A DNA stretch of 64,000 bases, taken from contig CAZUAI010000001.1 of NCBI GenBank assembly GCA_964617875.1, forward strand, positions 62,001 through 126,000, read 5' to 3'. Of the stretch, positions 47,966-56,463 are shown piece after piece. The position numbers were made by a program, and so were the translations under genes. The first letter of the stretch is position 1. Every line of letters starts with the position of its first letter. Source of the DNA: CAZMVY01 sp964617875 (GTDB taxonomy: Bacteria; Planctomycetota; Phycisphaerae; UBA1845; PWPN01). The notes under the pieces are model-generated. The model saw only the letters and a list, made by a program, of their open reading frames with translations, did no database searches and had not been told where the DNA came from.

Positions 47966-48397
47966 ATGTACACCAAGCAAGTCTCTGTCTTCTTGGAGAA
48001 CAAGAAGGGACGGCTCGCTGAGGTGACCGGGTTGCTGGCCGGCGAGGGCATCAACATCCGGGCCATGTCGCTGGCCGACATGCCGGACATCGGGGTCCTG
48101 CGACTCATCGTCGATGACCGTGGCCGTTGCCTGCGGGCCCTCAAGGGCCGGGGCTTCGCCGCCCAGGAGACCGATGTCATCGCCGTCGAGATCGAGGACC
48201 ACCCGGGCGGCCTGCATCGCATCATCGAGGTCTTCGACCGCGCCGACATCAACATCGAGTACATGTACACGTTCTTCCGGAAGAACGTGGACACCGCGAT
48301 TGTCGTGTTCAAGATCGATGACGCCGCCGGGGCGGTGGAGGCATTGAAAGCCGGGGGCATCGCCGTTCTGCCGGGAGACGCCGTTCAGAAGATCTGA
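47966..48397 (+). CDS. Tandem ACT-domain regulatory protein
   Basis: 143 residues made of two ACT domains: KQVSVFLENKKGRLAEVTGL (about 4-23) and a second starting DVIAVEIEDHPGGLHRIIEV (about 70-89). ACT domains bind amino acids and control metabolic enzymes or transport. Small tandem-ACT proteins of this form often sit next to phenylacetate-CoA ligase and indolepyruvate oxidoreductase genes in anaerobes; here the ligase is the last gene of the same run and the oxidoreductase is absent. GAGGAG lies 6 nt before the ATG. It appears to lead the transporter operon, with 42 nt to the first binding-protein gene, and may sense the transported amino acid. Confidence 0.92.
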   Translation: MYTKQVSVFLENKKGRLAEVTGLLAGEGINIRAMSLADMPDIGVLRLIVDDRGRCLRALKGRGFAAQETDVIAVEIEDHPGGLHRIIEVFDRADINIEYMYTFFRKNVDTAIVVFKIDDAAGAVEALKAGGIAVLPGDAVQKI

Positions 48398-48439
48398 TGG
48401 CGAAACGCCGCCCCCTGCGGGCAGGAAAGGAAGGCACGC

Positions 48440-49651
48440 ATGGGTAGAAGACCGAGAAACCACGGGTTCGTTGCTCTGGGACTGAGTGTCGCCGGACTGG
48501 CCGCCGCCCTGTCGGGCTGCAAGGAAAAGGGACCCGACGCCGCCGGGACCGGCAGCCGGCCCGCCGGGGCGACGGCCGAACCCATCAAGGTCGGCGCCAT
48601 CTTCGCGGTCACGGGCCCGGCCTCGTTCCTTGGCTCGCCGGAGGAAAAGACCGCCAGGATGCTCGTGGACAAGATCAACGGGGCGGGGGGCATCCTTGGC
48701 CGCACGATCGAGCTTCTGATCGAGGACTCCGGCGGCAATCCCGAGAAGGCCACCTCGCTGGCGAAGAAGCTCATCGACGAACACCAGGTTCTCGCGATCA
48801 TCGGGCCGTCCACCAGCGGCGAGACGCTTGCCATCAAGGGCCTCTGCCAGGAGGCCCAGACGATCCTCATCTCGTGTGCCGCCGCCGAGAAGATCACCAG
48901 CCCGATCGCCCCCTACGTTTTCAAGGTGGCGCCGAAGGACAGCGACGCGGCCCGGTGCATCCTCAACACCATGAAGGCCCGCAAGATCGCCAGGATCGGC
49001 GTGATCTCGAGCAACGACGGGTTCGGCGTCGCCGGCAAGGAGCAGCTTGAAAAGCTCGCCCCCGAGGCCGGCATCCAGATCGTCATTTCGGAGGCGTATG
49101 ACAAGCAGGCCACCGACCTGACCGACGTCCTCACCAAGCTCAAGGGCCAGCAGGTCGAGGCGGTCGTGAACTGGTCCATCGTCCCCGCCCAGGCCCTCGT
49201 CGCCAAGAACATGAAGCAGATCGGCCTCGATGTCCCGCTGTTCCAGAGCCACGGCTTCGGCAACATCAAATACGCCCAGGCGGGCGGCGAGGCCGTCAAC
49301 GGCACGCTCCTGCCCTGCGGCCGGATCCTCGTGGCCGAGGTCCTGCCCGACAACCATCCTCAGAAAAAGGTCCTCATGGAGTACAAGAAGGACTACGAAA
49401 GCAGGTTCCAGGAGGACGCGAGCACCTTCGGCGGGCATCCGTATGACGCCCTGCTGATCCTGACCGAGGCGATCAGGAAGGCCGGCAGCACCGACCGCGA
49501 GAAGGTCCGCGACGCGATCGAGAACCTCCAGGGTATCGTCGGCACGGCGGGCATCTTCAACTTCTCGCCGCAGGACCACAACGGCCTCGGCATCGACGCC
49601 TTCGAAATGTTGACCGTGAAGGACGGCAAGTTCGCCATCGCAGAAAAATGA
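48440..49651 (+). CDS. Branched-chain-amino-acid-type ABC transporter binding protein (paralogue 1)
   Basis: 403 residues. Signal peptide with lipobox LSGC (about 27-30), then a Gly/Ala/Pro linker and a type I periplasmic binding fold: IKVGAIFAVTGPASFLGSPE (about 50-69), LIEDSGGNPEKATSLAKKLI and AIIGPSTSGETLAIKGLC, where Ser/Thr contacts the ligand carboxylate in LivJ-like proteins. It captures a substrate outside the cytoplasmic membrane and hands it to LivHM. It is close to the next gene's product, sharing among others DLTDVLTKLKGQQVEAV exactly; the ligand could be a branched-chain or aromatic amino acid or a carboxylate. Confidence 0.95.
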   Translation: MGRRPRNHGFVALGLSVAGLAAALSGCKEKGPDAAGTGSRPAGATAEPIKVGAIFAVTGPASFLGSPEEKTARMLVDKINGAGGILGRTIELLIEDSGGNPEKATSLAKKLIDEHQVLAIIGPSTSGETLAIKGLCQEAQTILISCAAAEKITSPIAPYVFKVAPKDSDAARCILNTMKARKIARIGVISSNDGFGVAGKEQLEKLAPEAGIQIVISEAYDKQATDLTDVLTKLKGQQVEAVVNWSIVPAQALVAKNMKQIGLDVPLFQSHGFGNIKYAQAGGEAVNGTLLPCGRILVAEVLPDNHPQKKVLMEYKKDYESRFQEDASTFGGHPYDALLILTEAIRKAGSTDREKVRDAIENLQGIVGTAGIFNFSPQDHNGLGIDAFEMLTVKDGKFAIAEK

Positions 49652-49702
49652 TTGCATCGTAAACAGAAATCGTTCCCCCATCATGCACAAAGGAGATCGC
49701 AC

Positions 49703-50929
49703 ATGTCGCCGAAACGCACGCTGATCCTCGCCGCCCTGGCCGTCGGGTTTGCCGTCGGCTTCGCCGGATGCAGGGAATCCCAGGAGCCGGCCAAGCCGAC
49801 GCCGCCGGCGGGGGCCCAGCCGGCGGACCAGGCCCCCGCCGCGAAGCCCGCCGCCGAGCCCCTCAAGGTCGGTGCCATCTTCTCCATCACCGGCCCGGCC
49901 TCGTTCCTCGGATCGCCGGAGGACAAGACGGCCCGGATGTTCGTGGAAAAGCTGAATGACTCCGGCGGCATCGCCGGCCGCAGGATCGAACTGCTCGTCA
50001 AGGACTCCGGCGGCAACCCCGAGAAGACCGTCTCGCTCGCCAAGCAGCTCATCGACGAGGTGAAGGTCCTCGCGATCATCGGCCCCTCGACCAGCGGCGA
50101 AACGATGGCGATCAAAGGCATCTGCCAGGAAGCGAAGACGCCCCTGATTTCCTGCGCCGCCGCCGAGACCATCGTCAACCCGATCGCGAGCTACGTCTTC
50201 AAGACCCCGCAGAAGGACAGCGACGCGGCCCGGTGGATCTTCAAGGCGATGAAGGCCAGAAACATCGCGAAGATCGGCGTCATCACGAGCAACGACGGCT
50301 TCGGGACGGCCGGCAAGGCGCAGATCGAGAAGCTCGCCCCCGCCGACGGCATCACCGTGGTCATTTCCGAGGTATACGACAAGCAGGCGACCGACCTGAC
50401 TGACGTTCTGACCAAGCTCAAGGGGCAGCAGGTCGAGGCGGTGATCAACTGGTCGATCGTTCCGGCCCAGGCGCTGGCGGCCAAGAACATGAAGCAGATC
50501 GGCCTGAACGTGCCGCTCTTCCAGAGCCACGGGTTCGGCAACATCGAGTACGCGAGGCAAGGCGGCGAGGCCGCCAACGGGACGCTGTTCCCCTGCGGCC
50601 GGCTGCTCGTCGCGGAGGTCCTCCCGGCCGACCATCCCCAGAAGAAGCTCCTGATGGAGTACAAGAAGGACTACGAGTCCCGGTACAAGGAGGACGTCAG
50701 CACCTTCGGCGGCCACGCATACGACGCCCTGCTGCTCCTGACCGAGGCGATCCGGAAGACGCCGAACCCGACGCGGGACACCGTCCGCGACGCGCTCGAG
50801 ACGCTGCAGGGCGTGGTCGGCACGGCGGGCATCTTCAACCTGTCGCCGCAGGATCACAACGGCCTGACGATGGACGCGTTTGAGCTGCTCACCGTCAAGG
50901 ACGGGAAGTTCGCGATCGCCAGGGAGTAG
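49703..50929 (+). CDS. Branched-chain-amino-acid-type ABC transporter binding protein (paralogue 2)
   Basis: About 408 residues, signal peptide with lipobox FAGC (about 20-23), then a longer Pro/Ala-rich linker. The binding domain begins LKVGAIFSITGPASFLGSPE and follows the same blocks as paralogue 1 throughout, roughly 70% identical by eye; the linker and signal are the least alike. The ATG at 49703 has AAAGGAG upstream and is preferred over the longer frame from 49652, which begins in the intergenic gap. Two binding proteins for one permease suggest ligand specialisation or dosage. A duplicated gene pair with little divergence implies a fairly recent tandem duplication. Confidence 0.95.
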   Translation: MSPKRTLILAALAVGFAVGFAGCRESQEPAKPTPPAGAQPADQAPAAKPAAEPLKVGAIFSITGPASFLGSPEDKTARMFVEKLNDSGGIAGRRIELLVKDSGGNPEKTVSLAKQLIDEVKVLAIIGPSTSGETMAIKGICQEAKTPLISCAAAETIVNPIASYVFKTPQKDSDAARWIFKAMKARNIAKIGVITSNDGFGTAGKAQIEKLAPADGITVVISEVYDKQATDLTDVLTKLKGQQVEAVINWSIVPAQALAAKNMKQIGLNVPLFQSHGFGNIEYARQGGEAANGTLFPCGRLLVAEVLPADHPQKKLLMEYKKDYESRYKEDVSTFGGHAYDALLLLTEAIRKTPNPTRDTVRDALETLQGVVGTAGIFNLSPQDHNGLTMDAFELLTVKDGKFAIARE

Positions 50930-50966
50930 CGCCTGCCGCGGCACGAGGGCGCTGTCCCATTGCGGT

Positions 50967-50983
50967 GCAGGCCTCGGGCCTGC
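50967..50983. repeat. Short perfect palindrome before livH
   Basis: GCAGGCC-TCG-GGCCTGC, a 7-bp stem with 3-nt loop in the 152-nt gap between the second binding protein and livH. It could lower expression of the downstream permease genes relative to the binding proteins, or be a relic of the GGTGCAGGC-type repeat also seen at 56516. Confidence 0.5.
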
Positions 50984-51081
50984 CTCAAAGCAAGGGCAGG
51001 ATGCCGGGACCGCAAGACACGCGGCCGGCCGGACGCGGAATCCGCGCGGCCGACGGCATCGATTGTGGAAGCGGAAGACCG

Positions 51082-51969
51082 ATGGATCTCGCCCAGGTGG
51101 TTCAGTACTGCCTCTCCGGCATCACCGTTGGCAGCATCTATGCCATCGTCGCCATCGGCTTCAACATCATCTACAACACGACCGGGATCATCAATTTCGC
51201 GCAGGGCGAGTTTCTGATCGTCGGGGCGATGACGGCGGCGAGCCTCTGCCCGGTCGTCGGCCTGCCGCTGGCCATCGTCATCGCCGTCGTGGTCGCCACG
51301 CTCGTCGGCGGGCTCGTCGAGTTCATCTTCATCCGCCGCAGCAAGGACGCCTCCGTGCTGCGCCTCATCGTCATCACGATCGGCGTCTCGATCCTGCTCC
51401 GCGAGGCCATGCTCCACATCTGGGACGAGAAGGTCCGTTCGCTCCCCTACTTCACCGGCACGTCCGTCTCGACCCTCCGCGTGCTGGGGGCCTCGATTTC
51501 GCCGCAGGTGCTCTGGGTCCTCGGCGTCAGCGCCGTCATTGTCGCCGGGCTGACGCTCTTCTTCCGCTTCACCCTGACCGGCCGGGCCATGCGGGCCTGC
51601 GCCGACGACCGGATGGCCGCCCGCCTGTGCGGCATCAATGACCGCTGGATGGTCACGCTCTCGTTCATGCTCAGCGCCGCGATCGGGGCGCTGGCCGGCT
51701 GCGTCATCTCGCCGGTGACGCAGACGCAGTACGACATGGGCGCTCCGCTGGCGATCAAGGGCTTCACCGTCGCCATCCTGGGCGGCATCGGGAACAGCAT
51801 GGCCGCCGTCGTCGCGGGGCTGCTCCTCGGGCTCCTCGAGACGTTCATGGTCAGCCAGATCCCCGTGGCGTACAAGGAGGCCGTGTCCATCGTCGTCCTC
51901 CTGATGGTCCTGGTGTTCCGCCCGAGCGGTCTCTTCGTACGGCGGGAAATGGGGGCCCTCCGGGCATGA
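51082..51969 (+). CDS. livH: Branched-chain amino acid ABC transporter permease LivH
   Basis: About 295 residues with eight or so transmembrane helices and the LivH signature: YCLSGITVGSIYAIVAIGFNIIYNTTGIINFAQGEF at the N-terminus (shown here as the positions 9-44) and GRAMRACADDRMAARLCGI (about 172-190), the coupling loop to the ATPase, then GFTVAILGGIGNSMAAVVAG near 235. It forms the membrane channel with LivM. The ATG at 51082 with GGAAG upstream is preferred over the longer frame from 50965, which starts in the intergenic hairpin. Its stop overlaps the next ATG (ATGA). Confidence 0.95.
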   Translation: MDLAQVVQYCLSGITVGSIYAIVAIGFNIIYNTTGIINFAQGEFLIVGAMTAASLCPVVGLPLAIVIAVVVATLVGGLVEFIFIRRSKDASVLRLIVITIGVSILLREAMLHIWDEKVRSLPYFTGTSVSTLRVLGASISPQVLWVLGVSAVIVAGLTLFFRFTLTGRAMRACADDRMAARLCGINDRWMVTLSFMLSAAIGALAGCVISPVTQTQYDMGAPLAIKGFTVAILGGIGNSMAAVVAGLLLGLLETFMVSQIPVAYKEAVSIVVLLMVLVFRPSGLFVRREMGALRA

Positions 51970-53054
51970 GGAGCATCGGCGCCGTGACGCACCTTCGCAA
52001 GCACCTGCCCCTCGTCGCCGCCATCCTCGCGGTCATCCTGCTCCAGCTTGCGCTGTCCGCGACCGGGACCCTCTACTACGTGACCCAGATCACCATGTCC
52101 GCCTACTACGCTCTCGTGGTGATCGGCCTCTGCCTGCTCATGGGATACGCCGGACAGGCGTCCCTCGGCCACGCCGGCTTCTTTGCCATCGGCGGCTACA
52201 CCTCCGCCGTGCTGACGACCTGCGACCTCGTCGCCTGGAAGGACGCCGCGCTGGTCGCCTGGTGCCGTTCCGTCGGCATTCTTGTGCAGCGGCAAGACCT
52301 CTACGGACACACGATGCTCTCCGTGGCGCCGTGGCCCGCTTTTCTTGTCGCGCTCCTCCTTGCCGGCGTGATCGCGGCGATCATCGGCATCCCCGTCATC
52401 CGCCTCAAGGGCCATTACCTCGCCATGGCCACGCTCGGCTTCGGTCTCATCATCTACCGGATCGTCCTCGGCGGGCAGGTCTTCGGCCAGGCCGACGGGA
52501 TCTCCAACGTCCCGCCGTTCCGCCTTTTCGCCGGCCTCGAGGTCAACGGCCGCCCCCCCTACCGCATCGAGAACTACTACATCGCCTGGGCCGTCGTCCT
52601 GATCGCCATGGTCCTCGGGCTCAACCTCGTGCGTTCGCGCGTCGGCCGGGCGCTGCGGTCCATCCACGAAAACGAGGATGCCGCCCACTCCCTCGGCGTC
52701 AACACCTACCGCTACAAGCTCGCCACCTTTGTCCTGAGCGCCCTCTTCGCCGCCGCCGGCGGCGCCCTGTTGACACACTACAACGGCAGCATCGGCCCGT
52801 CCGAAGCGACGGTCATGAAGTCCGTCCGCTACGTCGTGATCGTCGCCGTCGGCGGCATGGCCAACCTGTGGGGCGCGATGCTCATGGGCGTCCTGCTGAA
52901 CTTCCTCTCGCTTCGCGGCGTCTTCGGGACGTACGACGACGCGGTTTTCGGGGCGATCCTGATCGCAATCATGCTCTTCGCGCCGCAGGGCCTTCTGCGG
53001 GCGCCCAACGTGCGCGCGATCGTCGGGTGGCTGCCGGGGAGGGCTCATGGCTGA
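51966..53054 (+). CDS. livM: Branched-chain amino acid ABC transporter permease LivM
   Basis: 362 residues. About nine membrane helices; GYAGQASLGHAGFFAIGGYT near 59-78 is the LivM signature, GHYLAMATLGFGLIIYRIVL near 148, and GRALRSIHENEDAAHSLGVN near 228-247 is the ATPase-coupling loop (EAA-like). The middle contains a longer periplasmic part with RLFAGLEVNGRPPY, as in other LivM proteins. It pairs with LivH to form the transmembrane pore. The ATG overlaps the LivH stop by 4 nt and its end overlaps LivG by 8 nt, which ties translation of the subunits together. Confidence 0.95.
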   Translation: MRSIGAVTHLRKHLPLVAAILAVILLQLALSATGTLYYVTQITMSAYYALVVIGLCLLMGYAGQASLGHAGFFAIGGYTSAVLTTCDLVAWKDAALVAWCRSVGILVQRQDLYGHTMLSVAPWPAFLVALLLAGVIAAIIGIPVIRLKGHYLAMATLGFGLIIYRIVLGGQVFGQADGISNVPPFRLFAGLEVNGRPPYRIENYYIAWAVVLIAMVLGLNLVRSRVGRALRSIHENEDAAHSLGVNTYRYKLATFVLSALFAAAGGALLTHYNGSIGPSEATVMKSVRYVVIVAVGGMANLWGAMLMGVLLNFLSLRGVFGTYDDAVFGAILIAIMLFAPQGLLRAPNVRAIVGWLPGRAHG

Positions 53055-53838
53055 CGCCCCCCCGCTCCTGGAGACGCGGAACCTCAACCGCTTCTTCGGC
53101 GGCCTGCACGCCGTCAGGGACGTCAGCCTCTGCGTGCGGCCGTCGGCGATCCAGGCCGTCATCGGCCCCAACGGCGCCGGCAAGACAACCCTCTTCAACC
53201 TCATCGCCGGCACGCTCACACCGCACGGAGGCGAGGTCCTCTTCCGCGGCCGGCCGATCACCGCCTGGAAGCCCCACGCCGTCGCGGGCCTGGGCATCGC
53301 GCGGACGTTCCAGACGACGCGGCTCTTCCCGCACATGACCGTCCTCGAAAACGTCATGGTCGGCCGCCACCCCCGCACGCGGTCGGGCTTCATTGCCGGG
53401 ATGTTGAGCCTGCCGCGAACCTGGCGCGAGGAGCGGGAGATCCGCGACCGCGCCATGCAGATCCTCGACGACCTGGGGCTGGCGGAGCACGCCGCGGAGA
53501 CGGCCGCGAACCTGCCCTTCGGCCGCCAGCGGCTGGTCGAGTTCGCGCGGGCCCTGGCGACCGAGCCGACGCTCCTGCTGCTCGACGAGCCGGCCGCCGG
53601 CCTGAATATCTACGAGACGAACGAGTTGTCGGCGCTGATTCTCAGGATCCGCGGACGCGGGGTGACGTGCCTCGTGGTGGAGCACGACATGTCGCTCGTG
53701 ATGAGCATCTCGGACGACGTGATCGTGCTCGACCAGGGCCAGAAGATCGCCGAAGGCCCGCCCCGGGCGATCCAGCGGAACCCGGACGTCATTCGCATCT
53801 ACCTCGGAGACGACCATGCTGAGACTCGTGAATCTTGA
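53047..53838 (+). CDS. livG: Branched-chain amino acid ABC transporter ATP-binding protein LivG
   Basis: 263 residues, one ABC ATPase domain. Walker A GPNGAGKTTLFNLIAG (about 38-53), the Q-loop FQTTRLFPHMTVLENVMVG, the signature region NLPFGRQRLVEFARALA (PFGRQ in place of the usual LSGGQ, which is normal for LivG), and Walker B LLLLDEPAAGLN. The C-terminal H-loop is CLVVEHDMSLV. With LivF it drives import by ATP hydrolysis at the cytoplasmic face. It overlaps livM by 8 nt and livF by 23 nt. Confidence 0.96.
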   Translation: MADAPPLLETRNLNRFFGGLHAVRDVSLCVRPSAIQAVIGPNGAGKTTLFNLIAGTLTPHGGEVLFRGRPITAWKPHAVAGLGIARTFQTTRLFPHMTVLENVMVGRHPRTRSGFIAGMLSLPRTWREEREIRDRAMQILDDLGLAEHAAETAANLPFGRQRLVEFARALATEPTLLLLDEPAAGLNIYETNELSALILRIRGRGVTCLVVEHDMSLVMSISDDVIVLDQGQKIAEGPPRAIQRNPDVIRIYLGDDHAETRES

Positions 53839-54556
53839 GGCGGGCTACGGCCCGCTGCGGGTCCTCAAGGGCGTCTCGCTCCACGTGTCGCCCGGCGAGG
53901 TCGTCGCGATCATCGGCGCCAACGGCGCGGGAAAGACCACGTTGCTCAAGACGATCGCCGGCATCCTCCGGCCGCGGTCCGGCACCATCCTCTTCGACAA
54001 GAGGCCGATCCACAACGAATCGACCGAGCGGATCGTCGAGTCGGGCTGCTCGCTGGTGCCCGAGGGCCGCCACGTCTTCAGCACGATGACCGTGCGGGAG
54101 AACCTCGTCCTCGGCGCCTATTCGCGCCGCCGTTCGCGGCGTGCCTCGGACCAGGATCTTGCCGCCGGCCTGGAAGAGGTCTACGGCCTCTTCGGCATCC
54201 TCCGCGAACGGCACGGTCAGCTCGCCGGCACCCTCTCGGGCGGCCAGCAGCAGATGCTTGCGATCGGGCGGGCCCTCATGTCCCGGCCTCGGCTTCTCAT
54301 GATGGATGAGCCGTCGCTGGGCGTCGCCCCGCTCGTCGTCCGCGACATCTATCAGACCATCGCCGGCCTCAAGCAGAACGGCCTGACCATCCTGCTGGTC
54401 GAGCAGAACGCCCGCGCGGCCCTGGCCGTCGCCGATCGCGGCTATGTCCTCGAAACCGGCCAGATCGTCCTCGAGGGCACGTCCCGCGAGCTGCGCGACA
54501 ATCGCGAGGTCCAGCGGGCCTACCTCGGCAAGGAATACGAACGTATCGACGAGTGA
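53816..54556 (+). CDS. livF: Branched-chain amino acid ABC transporter ATP-binding protein LivF
   Basis: 246 residues, one ABC ATPase domain. Walker A GANGAGKTTLLKTIAG (about 36-51), Q-loop region LVPEGRHVFSTMTVRENLVL, signature LSGGQQQMLAIGRALM and Walker B LLMMDEPSLGV, then the H-loop region ILLVEQNARAAL (Q instead of His after VE, typical of LivF). It forms the second nucleotide-binding subunit. The gene overlaps livG and is followed after 9 nt by the CoA ligase, so all six are one transcript by all appearances. Confidence 0.96.
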   Translation: MLRLVNLEAGYGPLRVLKGVSLHVSPGEVVAIIGANGAGKTTLLKTIAGILRPRSGTILFDKRPIHNESTERIVESGCSLVPEGRHVFSTMTVRENLVLGAYSRRRSRRASDQDLAAGLEEVYGLFGILRERHGQLAGTLSGGQQQMLAIGRALMSRPRLLMMDEPSLGVAPLVVRDIYQTIAGLKQNGLTILLVEQNARAALAVADRGYVLETGQIVLEGTSRELRDNREVQRAYLGKEYERIDE

Positions 54557-54565
54557 GAAACCGCC

Positions 54566-55882
54566 ATGACCCGACCCGTCCTCTACAATCCGACCTGCGA
54601 AACGCTGCGGCGCGACGAACTCGAGCAGCTCCAGATCGAGCGGCTCCAGTCCACGCTCAACCGCGTCTACCGGAACGTCTCCTTCTACCGCGCCGCGTTC
54701 GACGCCCACCGCGTCAACCTCGAAACGATCAAGGACGCGCGGGCCCTCCGGGCCCTGCCCTTCACCACCCGGGCGGACCTCCAGAAGAGCTACCCCTACG
54801 ACATGTTCGCCGTCCCCCTGCGCGACATCGTCCGGATCCACGCGACCTCGGGCACCACGGGCAAGCCCATCGTCGTCGGCTACACCCGCAACGACCTCCG
54901 CAACTGGACCGAGTGCACCGCCCGCATTCTCACCGCCGCCGGAATCACCGAGCACGACGTCGTCCAGATCGCCCTTGACTACAGCCTTTTCACGGGCGGG
55001 TTCGGCTTCCAGCAGGGCGCCGAGCAGATCGGCGCTTCCGTCATCCCCGCCTCCTCGACCACCAGCATCGAGAAGCAGGTCGCGATCATGCGCGACTTCA
55101 AGACCACCGCGCTGATCTCCACCCCGAGCCACGCCGCCAACATCGCCGCCGGCATCGAGGGCCTCCAGGTCCATCCCGAGCGCCTGCAGCTCCGCCTCGG
55201 CCTCTTCGGCGGCGAGCGGTGGAGCGACCCCCTCCGACGGCAGCTCGAAGAACGCCTGCACATCCTCGCGACCGACGCCTACGGCCTCACCGAGATCATG
55301 GGCCCCGGCGTCGCCGGCGAGTGCGACCGCCGGTGCGGCCTCCACATCAACGAGGACCACTTCGTCGTCGAGGTCATCGACCCGAAGACGCTCGAGGCCG
55401 TCGCCCCCGGCGAGCAGGGCGAACTTGTCCTCACCACGATCACCAAGGAGGGCTTCCCGCTCATCCGGTATCGCACGGGCGACATCACCGCCGTCAACCC
55501 CGAGCCCTGCGAATGCGGCCGGACGTTCGTCCGCATGGCACGGGTCACGGGCCGGACCGACGACCTCGTCTTCTTCCGCGGCGTTGGCTTCTTTCCGTCG
55601 CAGATCGAGGAGATCCTCGCCGCCGTCGAGGGTGCCAGCCCGCACTACCGCATCACCCTCGACCGCCAGGCCGGCGTCGACACCCTCGAGATCACCGTCG
55701 AACTCTCCGAGGGCATTCCCTCCCTCGACGAGATCAAAACGATCGAGACCCTCCGCCGCCAGATCACGGCCCGCATCAAGGACGCCCTCAACATCGAAGC
55801 CAAGGTGACGTTCGCCGAACGCAGCTCCCTCCGGCAGGACTACGGCGTCCCCCTGCGTGTCGTAGACCGTCGGCAAACGTAG
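54566..55882 (+). CDS. paaK: Phenylacetate-CoA ligase (PaaK-type)
   Basis: 438 residues, the usual PaaK length. It makes an acyl-CoA from an aryl-acetate or similar acid with ATP (an ANL-superfamily adenylate-forming enzyme). IHATSGTTGKPIVVGYTRND (about 92-111) is the P-loop; RLGLFGGERWSDPLRRQLEE and TDAYGLTEIMGPGVAGEC (about 232-249) are the acid-binding and A5-like blocks; PLIRYRTGDITAV and RVTGRTDDLVFFRGVGFFP carry the hinge and the C-terminal domain. The last ~80 residues match the PaaK-type C-terminal domain. Placed last in the liv run, it suggests that the imported compound, or an acid derived from it, is activated to a CoA thioester. Confidence 0.95.
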   Translation: MTRPVLYNPTCETLRRDELEQLQIERLQSTLNRVYRNVSFYRAAFDAHRVNLETIKDARALRALPFTTRADLQKSYPYDMFAVPLRDIVRIHATSGTTGKPIVVGYTRNDLRNWTECTARILTAAGITEHDVVQIALDYSLFTGGFGFQQGAEQIGASVIPASSTTSIEKQVAIMRDFKTTALISTPSHAANIAAGIEGLQVHPERLQLRLGLFGGERWSDPLRRQLEERLHILATDAYGLTEIMGPGVAGECDRRCGLHINEDHFVVEVIDPKTLEAVAPGEQGELVLTTITKEGFPLIRYRTGDITAVNPEPCECGRTFVRMARVTGRTDDLVFFRGVGFFPSQIEEILAAVEGASPHYRITLDRQAGVDTLEITVELSEGIPSLDEIKTIETLRRQITARIKDALNIEAKVTFAERSSLRQDYGVPLRVVDRRQT

Positions 55883-55888
55883 GTGCCC

Positions 55889-55930
55889 GAATGGCGAATG
55901 CCGGGGTCCGAATGACGGGGCCCGAATGAC
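55889..55930. repeat. Degenerate GAATG short tandem repeat
   Basis: Four GAATG units in 42 nt (GAATGGC, GAATGCC, GAATGAC, GAATGAC) separated by G/C spacers, just after the paaK stop codon. It looks like a worn copy of the CGAATGACGAAT-type repeats seen in planctomycete intergenic DNA. Confidence 0.5.
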
Positions 55931-56148
55931 GACAGGGCGCATGCACCGTGGGGTTGGCTTCGGCGCACCAGTTCGTGTATAGTATGCGGTTCGGGTTGCC
56001 CGCCGCGATGGTCGTGCATTCGCGACGGGCGTGAACGGATACGTGTTTTCCGCGGCTCGTGGTTTGCAACCTTCGTGTTCGCAATGAGTTGCGCGGCATC
56101 GAACAACGTAGACACACGGACGGTGAGACAAACGAGGCAGTTTGAATC

Positions 56149-56463
56149 ATGGCGATTGACGTAGCTCCGGGAACGAAGGTACAGGTCACGATCACGCGTG
56201 TTCCACGGCGGGAGGCGGCGGTAAAGACGTTGCACCGGCTCTTCCGCAAGGACGTCGGCGTCAAGAAGGAAATCGGGCGTCTGCAGAAGACCCGGCCTGT
56301 CCGACAGCATCGGCGCGGCGGCCGTCTCTGGTCGGATCGCCCGCCGCAACTGATGCCGTTCAAGATCGTCCGCGGGGCGTGCTGCACGCTCGTCGCCTCG
56401 ATCGACGTGCTCAAGGATCTTGCAAGCCTCGGCGAAGCGGTCGAGGTCAAGCCGGCCAGGTAA
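56149..56463 (+). CDS. Small basic conserved protein of unknown function
   Basis: 104 residues, strongly basic in the middle (TRPVRQHRRGGRLWSDRPPQ). It begins APGTKVQVTITRVPRREAAVK, then a helical segment VKTLHRLFRKDVGVKKEIG, and ends ACCTLVASIDVLKDLASLGEAV. There is no signal or membrane helix. The basic patch suggests nucleic acid or ribosome binding, but this is inference from charge alone. I do not recognise a named family; the fold looks like two short beta-hairpins plus a helix. It stands alone between paaK and murI in the same direction, with gaps of 266 and 319 nt, so it probably has its own promoter. Confidence 0.65.
   Translation: MAIDVAPGTKVQVTITRVPRREAAVKTLHRLFRKDVGVKKEIGRLQKTRPVRQHRRGGRLWSDRPPQLMPFKIVRGACCTLVASIDVLKDLASLGEAVEVKPAR

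Noticed and set aside
47786..50944. A 1052-codon open frame on the minus strand across the ACT gene and both binding-protein genes
   Set aside because: It lies fully antisense to well-recognised genes and encodes Arg/Asp/Leu-rich sequence without domains; long antisense open frames are expected at this GC content.
53789..56131. A 780-codon minus-strand open frame opposite livF and paaK
   Set aside because: Antisense shadow of two clear genes; composition (Asp/Gly/Val-rich) has no family resemblance.
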